From assembly GCA_905214365.1 (NCBI GenBank), contig CAJMMH010000049.1, positions 1 to 12,977 on the forward strand: 12,977 nucleotides of DNA. Reading direction: 5' to 3'. Shown here in pieces: positions 7,357 through 12,977 of the stretch. The DNA is from an uncultured bacterium (GTDB lineage: Bacteria > Bacillota > Clostridia > Lachnospirales > Lachnospiraceae). Made by a program: the position numbers and the translations under genes. The notes beneath the pieces are model-generated. The model made no database searches and was not told where the DNA came from. It saw only the letters and a program-made list of their open reading frames with translations. Position 1 is the stretch's first letter. The number at the start of each line of letters is the position of its first letter.

Positions 7357-7385
7357 TTGACAACAGAAAAGATATCCGATAGAAT
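7357..7385 (+). promoter_or_regulatory. SigA-type promoter for the CNNM/CBS gene
   Basis: TTGACA (7357-7362) and TAGAAT (7380-7385) are separated by exactly 17 bases. This gives six-of-six and five-of-six matches to the SigA consensus. Transcription should start near 7392, giving a leader of about 115 bases. The -35 box begins four bases after the engB stop. Confidence 0.75.
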
Positions 7386-7391
7386 AAAAAT

Positions 7392-7506
7392 AATCTGCCG
7401 TCAATATATGGGATACGCAGGTATTTTTCTGCGTGCGCTGTATATGGGAGGGCGGCAGGACGCGGCATGATTCGCCGCAAATATAGATAAAAAGGAGTGG
7501 TATTTT
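7392..7506 (+). promoter_or_regulatory. 5' leader of the CNNM/CBS gene with two hairpins
   Basis: ACGCAG (7415-7420) pairs with CTGCGT (7429-7434) around an eight-base T-rich loop. GCGGC (7462-7466) pairs with GCCGC (7474-7478). The nine-base word TATATGGGA occurs twice, at 7405-7413 and 7441-7449, on either side of the first hairpin. I do not recognise the conserved core of a known magnesium or manganese riboswitch (M-box, yybP-ykoY) or of another metal riboswitch. The ribosome site AAGGAG (7492-7497) ends the leader. Confidence 0.35.
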
Positions 7507-8775
7507 TTGGATCCCAGTGACGCCATACTATTTATTGTACTGGCAATTTTAGTTGTATGTTCCGGCCTGTTTTCATCGGCGGAAACAGCGATGCTTACCT
7601 GCAACAAGATCAAAATCCGCGCGATGGCGGATGAGGGCGACCGCAGGGCAGCTCTTCTGCATCGTGTTCTTGAGGAACGCAGCAGGATGTTAAGCACACT
7701 GCTGATTGGAAACAACGTAGTCAATCTGTCGGCATCTTCGATTTCGACGGTGCTGGCAACCAAGCTGCTTGGAAGCAGCGGAGCTGGAGTAGCAACCGGT
7801 ATCATTACGATCCTGATTCTGATTTTCGGAGAAATTGCTCCGAAGCAGCTGGCGACAATTCACGCGGATCAGCTGGCGCTGTGTTTCTGCAGGCCGCTGT
7901 CGCTGCTGATGAAGATTTTAACGCCGGTGATTTTTGCCGTGAATTTCCTTGCGGGCGGTGTACTGCGTCTGATGCGGATTGATCCGAATGCCAAGGGTGA
8001 TCCGATGACAGAGGAAGAGCTGCGCACGATTGTTGATGTCAGCCATGAGGATGGAGTTATCGAAAAAGATGAACGCAACATGATTAAAAATGTGGTAGAT
8101 TTCGGTGATTCCCAGGCGAAGGATATCATGGTTCCCCGTATTGATATGTCGTTAGTTGATGTGGACGCGACCTATGAAGAGTTGATGGAGATTTTCCGCA
8201 AGGATATGTATACCAGGCTTCCCGTTTATGAAGGCTCTGTGGACAATGTCATCGGCATCATCAATATGAAGGATATTCTGCTGTATCACGAGGGCGATCC
8301 GTTCTCCGTCCGCAATTATCTGCGTAAGGCGTTTTACACGTATGAATATAAAAAGACAGCCGAGCTTCTGACGGAGCTGCGGAGCGCAAATGCCAGCATC
8401 GCAATCATTCTCGACGAGTATGGCACAACAGCCGGTCTTGTCACGCTGGAGGATCTGCTTGAGGAAATCGTCGGCGATATCCGCGATGAGTATGATGAGG
8501 ACGAAAAGGAAGAGTTTACCCGCGTCAACGACAGAGAATATCTGGTAGATGGATCGGCAAAACTGGATGATGTCAATGAAAAACTGAATTTGAAACTGGA
8601 ATCCGAAGATTACGATACACTCGGCGGTTTTGTGATCGGACTTTTGGATCATCTGCCGGTGACTGGCGAGTCCGCGGAGTTTGAACAGGTGCGTTTTGTA
8701 GTCGAGCGGATGCAGAAAAAGCGTGTTGAGTTGATCCGGGTAATTCTGCCGGGGCCTCTGAAGGAAGAAGAATAA
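7507..8775 (+). CDS. CNNM/CBS-domain membrane protein (HlyC/CorC family)
   Basis: A 422-residue integral membrane protein of the CNNM-CBS-CorC_HlyC architecture. The family is often annotated as hemolysin-like but is better linked to magnesium (or cobalt) efflux. The CNNM transmembrane domain covers about 1-160: hydrophobic segments near 6-24, 62-85, 93-115 and 125-155, with SSAETAM at 23-29 and FGEIAPK at 107-113. A pair of CBS domains follows, about 205-330 (MVPR at 208-211, DEYG at 303-306, EEIVGDIRDEYD at 319-330), then the small C-terminal CorC_HlyC domain with TLGGFV at 371-376. The start is TTG at 7507, nine bases after AAGGAG, and the N-terminal helix begins normally from it. It has its own promoter and a structured leader. 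The ion is inferred from the family, not visible in the sequence. Confidence 0.92.
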   Translation: MDPSDAILFIVLAILVVCSGLFSSAETAMLTCNKIKIRAMADEGDRRAALLHRVLEERSRMLSTLLIGNNVVNLSASSISTVLATKLLGSSGAGVATGIITILILIFGEIAPKQLATIHADQLALCFCRPLSLLMKILTPVIFAVNFLAGGVLRLMRIDPNAKGDPMTEEELRTIVDVSHEDGVIEKDERNMIKNVVDFGDSQAKDIMVPRIDMSLVDVDATYEELMEIFRKDMYTRLPVYEGSVDNVIGIINMKDILLYHEGDPFSVRNYLRKAFYTYEYKKTAELLTELRSANASIAIILDEYGTTAGLVTLEDLLEEIVGDIRDEYDEDEKEEFTRVNDREYLVDGSAKLDDVNEKLNLKLESEDYDTLGGFVIGLLDHLPVTGESAEFEQVRFVVERMQKKRVELIRVILPGPLKEEE

Positions 8776-8793
8776 AAAATTCAGTTAAAAGAC

Positions 8794-8822
8794 TTTTCAA
8801 GTCCGGCGGTTTATGATATGAT
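8794..8822 (+). promoter_or_regulatory. Probable SigA promoter for the SCIFF operon
   Basis: TTTTCA (8794-8799, four of six) and TATGAT (8817-8822, five of six) are 17 bases apart. A second overlapping TATGAT is at 8812-8817. The start would fall near 8829, only three bases before a strong hairpin. No clear terminator separates this from the upstream membrane-protein gene, so read-through is also possible. Confidence 0.55.
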
Positions 8823-8831
8823 ACATGAAAG

Positions 8832-8867
8832 CCGGCCTGTTTTTGGGACAGGAAACTGTCCGGCCGG
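8832..8867 (+). promoter_or_regulatory. GNRA-capped bulged hairpin at the start of the SCIFF transcript
   Basis: CCGGCC (8832-8837) pairs with GGCCGG (8862-8867), and GGACAG (8846-8851) pairs with CTGTCC (8856-8861) around a GAAA tetraloop (8852-8855). The two six-pair stems are continuous on the 3' side and separated by an eight-base bulge TGTTTTTG (8838-8845) on the 5' side. Placed at the presumed 5' end and about 17 bases before the ribosome site, it may stabilise the mRNA or act as a regulatory element. It carries no long U-run, so it is not an intrinsic terminator. Confidence 0.5.
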
Positions 8868-8896
8868 AATTCTTGGGAACAGATAGGAGGAAGACC

Positions 8897-9046
8897 ATGA
8901 AGGCAACAAAGACATTAACAGCAAAAACGTTAAAGAATACCCTGAAGAAGGGCGGCTGCGGTGAGTGTCAGACATCCTGCCAGTCAGCATGTAAGACATC
9001 CTGCACAGTCGGAAATCAGAGTTGTGAGAACCAGAACCAGAGATAA
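8897..9046 (+). CDS. scfA: SCIFF ranthipeptide precursor (six cysteines in forty-five)
   Basis: A 49-residue peptide that matches the SCIFF family closely. A leader of about 20 residues (MKATKTLTAKTLKNTLKKGG) precedes the core CGECQTSCQSACKTSC, with cysteines at 21, 24, 28, 32, 36 and 43. SCIFF peptides are modified by a dedicated radical SAM enzyme that makes a cysteine-threonine thioether, and are classed as ranthipeptides. In the Clostridium thermocellum homologue the link is reported, as I recall, between Cys32 and Thr37, and both residues are present here. The biological role remains unsettled. The ATG at 8897 is chosen because AGGAGG (8885-8890) sits six bases before it and the family starts there; an in-frame ATG at 8825 lies upstream of the presumed transcript start. 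Its maturase follows, after an attenuator-like hairpin. Confidence 0.96.
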   Translation: MKATKTLTAKTLKNTLKKGGCGECQTSCQSACKTSCTVGNQSCENQNQR

Positions 9047-9063
9047 TTCTCATACAATGACGA

Positions 9064-9091
9064 GAAGCCGGGGGGAACACTCCCCGGCTTT
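9064..9091 (+). terminator. Attenuator-like hairpin between the SCIFF precursor and maturase
   Basis: AAGCCGGGG (9065-9073) pairs with CCCCGGCTT (9082-9090), nine perfect pairs extended by wobbles on both ends. The loop is six bases, and only TTT follows before C. A strong stem with a short U-run suggests partial termination: much SCIFF mRNA and less read-through into the maturase. No separate promoter is evident in 9092-9196. Apart from short G+C stems around 9151-9170 I see nothing else there. Confidence 0.65.
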
Positions 9092-9196
9092 CAACATGAT
9101 TCAGTGAGAAGTCCCCCAAGTACGGCCGACGGCAGTGATTGTCCGGCACGGGCTGCGGTTTTTGCCGCCGGGAGGATAGGAAGGGAGTAAGAACAG

Positions 9197-10582
9197 GTGA
9201 TTCATCAGTATAAGAGCCACGGATACAACATTGTCATGGACGTCGAGTCCGGGTCAGTGCATGTGGTAGATGATATTGTTTATGATATTGTTCCGTTATT
9301 TGAGGAACATTCAAAAGAAGAAATTGCTGCCCTGCTGCCGCAGTATGGCGCAGGTGAGTTTGAGGAAGGCTATGCGGAGGTAGCACGCCTGAAGGATGCA
9401 GGTATGCTGTATACCACCGATATTTATGAGCCGTATATTAATGAGTTTCAGAAAAGAAAGCCGGTTGTCAAGGCGCTCTGTCTTCATATTGCTCATGACT
9501 GTAATCTGGCGTGCCAGTACTGTTTTGCAGAGGAAGGCGAGTATCATGGCCGCCGCGCGCTGATGAGCTTTGAGGTCGGAAAGAAGGCACTGGATTTCCT
9601 TGTGGAAAATTCCGGAAGCCGCCGCAACCTTGAGGTAGACTTCTTCGGCGGAGAACCGCTGATGAACTGGAATGTTGTCAAGCAGTTAGTTGAATATGGC
9701 AGAAGCATTGAAGAAGCCAAAAACAAGAAGTTCCGCTTTACGCTGACGACAAACGGCGTGCTGCTGAATGATGAGGTGATGGAGTTCTGCAACCGTGAGA
9801 TGGGCAATGTAGTGCTCAGCCTGGACGGACGCCGCGAGATCAACGATAAGATGCGCCCGTTCCGAAACGGAAGAGGCAGCTATGACCTGATTGTTCCGAA
9901 GTTCCAGAAATTTGCTGACAGCCGCGGCCAGAATAAGTATTATGTACGTGGAACCTTTACCAGAAACAATCTTGATTTTTCCAACGACGCGGTTCACTTT
10001 GCGGATCTTGGCTTTAAACAGATGTCAATTGAGCCGGTTGTCGCGAAGCCGGAGGACAGCTATGCGATCCGTGAGGAGGATCTTCCGAAGATTATGGAAG
10101 AATATGACCGCCTTGCCGATGAGTGGCTGAAGTACCGCAGGGAAGGAAAGGGTTTCAATTTCTTCCACTTCATGATTGATTTAAGCCAGGGACCGTGTGT
10201 GATGAAACGTCTGAGCGGATGCGGTTCTGGAACCGAGTATCTTGCGGTGACTCCGTGGGGCGATTTTTATCCGTGCCATCAGTTCGTTGGACAGGAAGAG
10301 TTTTTGCTCGGCAACGTGGATGAAGGTATTACCAGACCAGATATCTGCGAGAAGTTCAAGGCGTGCAACGTGTATTCCAAGCCGCAGTGTAAGAAATGCT
10401 TTGCAAAGTACTACTGCAGCGGCGGCTGCGCGGCGAATTCCTACAATTTCAGTGGCTCAGTTAACGGAGCCTATGAGATCGGATGCGAGATGCAGCGCAA
10501 GCGGATTGAGTGCGCAATCATGCTTCAGGCAGCGATCGCGGACGAAGAAGACAGCGAAGATGAGACAGCGGAAACCGTATAA
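9197..10582 (+). CDS. scfB: SCIFF maturase, radical SAM/SPASM thioether synthase
   Basis: A 461-residue radical SAM enzyme that installs the thioether cross-link in the SCIFF peptide encoded just upstream. The N-terminus (about 1-85, MIHQYKSHGYNIVMDVESG) corresponds to the peptide-recognition domain of this family. The radical SAM cluster motif CxxxCxxC is C102, C106 and C109 (HDCNLACQYCFAEEG), followed by GGEP at 151-154. The C-terminal SPASM region holds cysteines 334, 342, 360, 384, 390, 398, 401, 407, 411 and 430, including CKKCFAKYYCSGGC, enough for two auxiliary iron-sulfur clusters as in the C. thermocellum homologue. Translation starts at GTG 9197, nine bases after AAGGGAG (9181-9187), and gives the family's conserved N-terminus. 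A short acidic tail (447-461) ends the protein. No peptide transporter or protease gene is adjacent; secDF comes next. Confidence 0.95.
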   Translation: MIHQYKSHGYNIVMDVESGSVHVVDDIVYDIVPLFEEHSKEEIAALLPQYGAGEFEEGYAEVARLKDAGMLYTTDIYEPYINEFQKRKPVVKALCLHIAHDCNLACQYCFAEEGEYHGRRALMSFEVGKKALDFLVENSGSRRNLEVDFFGGEPLMNWNVVKQLVEYGRSIEEAKNKKFRFTLTTNGVLLNDEVMEFCNREMGNVVLSLDGRREINDKMRPFRNGRGSYDLIVPKFQKFADSRGQNKYYVRGTFTRNNLDFSNDAVHFADLGFKQMSIEPVVAKPEDSYAIREEDLPKIMEEYDRLADEWLKYRREGKGFNFFHFMIDLSQGPCVMKRLSGCGSGTEYLAVTPWGDFYPCHQFVGQEEFLLGNVDEGITRPDICEKFKACNVYSKPQCKKCFAKYYCSGGCAANSYNFSGSVNGAYEIGCEMQRKRIECAIMLQAAIADEEDSEDETAETV

Positions 10583-10731
10583 GGTTCGTTCATCCGGCTG
10601 CCGGATCAGACAGGCATAACGGTACTGTTTTTGAAGCTTGGAGGGCAGGAAAGGGCAGTTCCGATGCGAGTATAGTGTACGGCGGCAGCTTGTGCTGCCA
10701 GCGTACATAAAAAATGTTAAGGAGAAGAGCG
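10583..10731 (+). promoter_or_regulatory. Gap between maturase and secDF with two hairpins
   Basis: ATCCGG (10592-10597) pairs with CCGGAT (10601-10606), and a T-run (10628-10632) follows 21 bases later, too far for a clear terminator. GGCAGC (10684-10689) pairs with GCTGCC (10694-10699) around TTGT. This stem is extended by GTACG (10677-10681) with CGTAC (10702-10706) across a small internal loop, and ends 12 bases before the secDF ribosome site. TATAGT at 10671-10676 resembles a -10 box but has no matching -35, so secDF is probably co-transcribed with the SCIFF genes. Confidence 0.35.
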
Positions 10732-12906
10732 ATGAGCAAAAAGGGTGGAGTAATCCGTCTGATCGCCTGGCTCGCGATTCTCGGCTTTGTTGTGTATACA
10801 GCAGCAGCCGGACTCGGCAGCGATCATTCGGGAAGCATCAACGATATTGCCCTGGGTCTGGACCTGCGGGGCGGTGTCAGTATTACGTATGAAGCTCAGG
10901 GCGATCCAACCTCTCAGGAGATGGAGGATGCCAAAAATAAACTGGAGCGTCGTGTGACGGACAAGTCAACCGAAGCGCAGGTTTATATGGAAGGTAGCAA
11001 TCGGATTACGGTTGATATTCCGGGAGCGACAGATGCGAATACGGTTCTGGAGGAACTTGGAAAACCGGGAAGCCTGGTATTCTGCACAGATTCTTCCGAT
11101 CCGGAGGGAACAAAGGTTATTGATGGAAATCAGGTAAAGGATGCGCAGCCTGCCATGACCAAGGATAACGGCAGCTATAACTATCAGGTATCCCTGACTC
11201 TGACGGATGAAGGCCGTGAGGCATTTTCCAAGGCAACGGAGGAACTTGCTTCTTCCAGAGGCCGGATTTACATCATGTATGATAACGAGGTAATCAGTGC
11301 TCCGTCGGTGAATGAACATATTGATTCCGCAATGTGCTCCATCACTGGTATGGAGAGTTATGAGTCAGCATCAAGCCTGGCGTCTTCTATCCGTATCGGC
11401 GCGCTGCCGGTAGAGCTGAAAGAAATTCGTTCTACCGTTGTCGGAGCAAAGCTCGGACAGGATGCGGTCCGCACCAGTCTGCTTGCAGGCGTGATCGGCC
11501 TGATTCTGGTGTTCATCTTTATGATTGCTTACTATCGTCTGCCTGGCGCGGTTGCGTCTCTGGCACTGGTTATGTATACTTCCCTGATTATCGTGCTGAT
11601 CAGCGCATTTAAGGAAGTCATCACGCTGACTCTGCCTGGTATTGCCGGTATTATTCTTGGTATTGGTATGGCAGTCGATGCAAACTGTATTATTTTCGCA
11701 CGTATCCGTGAGGAGATCGGTTCCGGACGTTCCGTCCAGAGCGCGATTGAGGCTGGTTTCTCCAAGGCATTTTCCGCAATTCTCGATGGAAACGTAACGA
11801 CCCTGATCGCAGCAGCTGTCCTCTGGTTCCTTGGTTCCGGCACTGTTAAGGGCTTTGCACAGACGCTGGCTCTTGGTATTGTTGTATCCATGTTCACGGC
11901 TCTGATTGTAACCAAGACGCTGATGAGAAGCTTCTACGCGATCGGCCTGCAGAATGAAAAAATGTATGGACAGACGAAGGAAGTAAAGGTACTGAACTTT
12001 GTCGGAAAGAGAAAAATCTGCTACATCGCGTCTGTCGCTGTTATCGTAATTGGTTTGGTTATCGCAGGCGTTCACGGTGTCAATGGCTATGCGTTCAACT
12101 ACAGCCTTGATTTTGTCGGCGGTTCTTCTACCAGCGTAACCTTCAATGAGAACCGTACGATTGAAGAACTGGAAAAGGAAGTAAAGCCGATTGTTTCTGA
12201 GATTACCGGTGATAACGATATTCAGATGACTCCGGTTGCGGACAGCAACGAGGTTGTCATCCGTACAAGAACACTGACGCTGGAAGAGAGAACTGCGCTG
12301 TATGACAGTTTGGCAGAGAACTTCGGCGTAGATGAGGATCAGATTCAGACCGAGAATATCAGCGCAACGGTCAGCAGTGAAATGAAGAGTTCCGCAATCA
12401 TTGCGGTTCTGGTAGCTGCAGTCTTTATGCTGCTGTATGTATGGATCCGCTTCAAGGATCTCAGCTTCGGCGCAAGCTCTGTTGTTCCGCTGCTTCACGA
12501 CGTACTGGTTCTGCTTGCGTTTTACGCGGTTCTGCGTTGGTCGGTAAGCAATACCTTTATTGCGTGCATGCTGACTTTGGTTGGTTACTCCATCAATGCG
12601 ACAATCGTTGTATTTGATCGTATCCGTGAGAACATTCAGCTGACGAAGGAAAATCTGGCAGAGACAGTAAACCGCTCGATCAGCCAGACGCTTTCAAGAA
12701 GTATCAATACGTCTTTAACAACGCTGATTATGGTAGTTGTCCTTTATATTCTGGGCGTTACCTCTATCAAGGAATTCGCTCTGCCGTTAGTTGTCGGTGT
12801 TATCTGCGGATGCTATTCTTCCGTTTGCATTGCCGGCTCACTGTGGTTTGACATTAAGACCTGGATGGATAAGAAAAAGGCTGCAACGGCTGCAGCAGGA
12901 AAGTAA
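10732..12906 (+). CDS. secDF: SecDF, fused protein-export membrane protein
   Basis: A 724-residue natural fusion of SecD and SecF, twelve predicted membrane segments in all. It associates with SecYEG and uses the proton gradient to pull exported chains outward. The SecD half has TM1 at about 8-26, GLDLRGG (42-48), a large external domain to about 245 and five further segments, with the proton-path motif GMAVDANCIIFARIREE (D316). The SecF half starts near 425 with LDFVGG (459-464) and continues to VGYSINATIVVFDRIREN and SRSINTS (R656). The aspartate expected after Asn in the SecF motif is alanine (A623). ATG 10732 is preferred to 10714 because AAGGAG (10719-10724) lies between them, seven bases before 10732. 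It lies downstream of the SCIFF maturase, and tgt follows after eight bases. Confidence 0.95.
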   Translation: MSKKGGVIRLIAWLAILGFVVYTAAAGLGSDHSGSINDIALGLDLRGGVSITYEAQGDPTSQEMEDAKNKLERRVTDKSTEAQVYMEGSNRITVDIPGATDANTVLEELGKPGSLVFCTDSSDPEGTKVIDGNQVKDAQPAMTKDNGSYNYQVSLTLTDEGREAFSKATEELASSRGRIYIMYDNEVISAPSVNEHIDSAMCSITGMESYESASSLASSIRIGALPVELKEIRSTVVGAKLGQDAVRTSLLAGVIGLILVFIFMIAYYRLPGAVASLALVMYTSLIIVLISAFKEVITLTLPGIAGIILGIGMAVDANCIIFARIREEIGSGRSVQSAIEAGFSKAFSAILDGNVTTLIAAAVLWFLGSGTVKGFAQTLALGIVVSMFTALIVTKTLMRSFYAIGLQNEKMYGQTKEVKVLNFVGKRKICYIASVAVIVIGLVIAGVHGVNGYAFNYSLDFVGGSSTSVTFNENRTIEELEKEVKPIVSEITGDNDIQMTPVADSNEVVIRTRTLTLEERTALYDSLAENFGVDEDQIQTENISATVSSEMKSSAIIAVLVAAVFMLLYVWIRFKDLSFGASSVVPLLHDVLVLLAFYAVLRWSVSNTFIACMLTLVGYSINATIVVFDRIRENIQLTKENLAETVNRSISQTLSRSINTSLTTLIMVVVLYILGVTSIKEFALPLVVGVICGCYSSVCIAGSLWFDIKTWMDKKKAATAAAGK

Positions 12907-12914
12907 TTGCTGAT

Positions 12915-12977
12915 ATGAAATATGAAATTCTGACAACCGAGGGACGGGCAACGCGTGCGCAGGTAACGACTGTGCAT
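12915..12977 (+). CDS. tgt: Queuine tRNA-ribosyltransferase, N-terminal fragment (cut by window end)
   Basis: Only 21 codons are visible, encoding MKYEILTTEGRATRAQVTTV plus His. The pattern of a short strand, then TxGRAxRAxxxTxHG, is the typical N-terminus of bacterial tRNA-guanine transglycosylase, which exchanges guanine 34 for a queuosine precursor in tRNAs with GUN anticodons. The reading frame runs off the window. It begins eight bases after the secDF stop with a weak AGGA ribosome site at 12897-12900, so it is probably co-transcribed and perhaps translationally coupled. In many bacteria tgt sits beside yajC and secD/secF; here it follows secDF. Identification rests on a short stretch and on context. 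Confidence 0.75.
   Translation, partial: MKYEILTTEGRATRAQVTTVH

Noticed and set aside
7408..7470. Small open frame (20 codons) in the CNNM gene leader
   Set aside because: No ribosome site is visible before its ATG, and the frame is crossed by a predicted hairpin; nothing supports translation.
8825..8896. N-terminal extension of the SCIFF precursor
   Set aside because: The ATG at 8825 would sit before the presumed transcription start. The strong AGGAGG and the family N-terminus both point to 8897.
11371..12498. Long open frame of 375 codons on the minus strand opposite secDF
   Set aside because: It lies wholly within secDF, and its translation is rich in Arg, Asn, Asp and Gln with no recognisable domain. 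Such frames arise because TTA, CTA and TCA codons are rare in the sense gene.

Overview
This window looks like chromosomal core DNA from a Clostridia bacterium, most likely a Lachnospiraceae member. The grounds are a canonical six-cysteine SCIFF peptide with its radical SAM maturase (a clostridial hallmark), a fused SecDF, the tig-clpP-clpX-lon-engB order, strong AGGAGG ribosome sites and SigA-like promoters. All genes are on the + strand. No rRNA, tRNA, CRISPR array, insertion sequence or phage gene was seen. No gap between genes exceeds about 210 bases.

Layout. Positions 1-207 hold a strong inverted repeat (possible terminator of an upstream gene) and a near-consensus SigA promoter. A DJ-1/PfpI-family gene follows (208-771). 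A palindrome overlapping an extended -10 box leads into the proteostasis block: tig (973-2256), clpP (2404-2985), clpX (3001-4296), lon (4329-6671) and engB (6661-7353, overlapping lon by 11 bases). This block makes a ribosome-bound chaperone, the ClpXP protease, the Lon protease and a ribosome-assembly GTPase. After a second good promoter comes a CNNM/CBS (HlyC/CorC-type) membrane protein (7507-8775).

The last third carries the ranthipeptide system. A promoter starts a transcript that would open with a GNRA-capped hairpin. The SCIFF precursor (8897-9046) follows, then an attenuator-like hairpin, the SCIFF maturase (9197-10582), secDF (10732-12906) and the first 21 codons of tgt (12915 to the window end). 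Placing a modified-peptide system directly before Sec-translocon accessory genes suggests, but does not prove, a link between SCIFF and protein export or envelope biology.

The protein families are well known. The less explained material is the SCIFF-SecDF linkage, the SecF half lacking the aspartate expected in its proton-path motif, the structured leaders before scfA, clpP and the CNNM gene, and several hairpins between genes that may tune expression. No completely unknown protein system was found.
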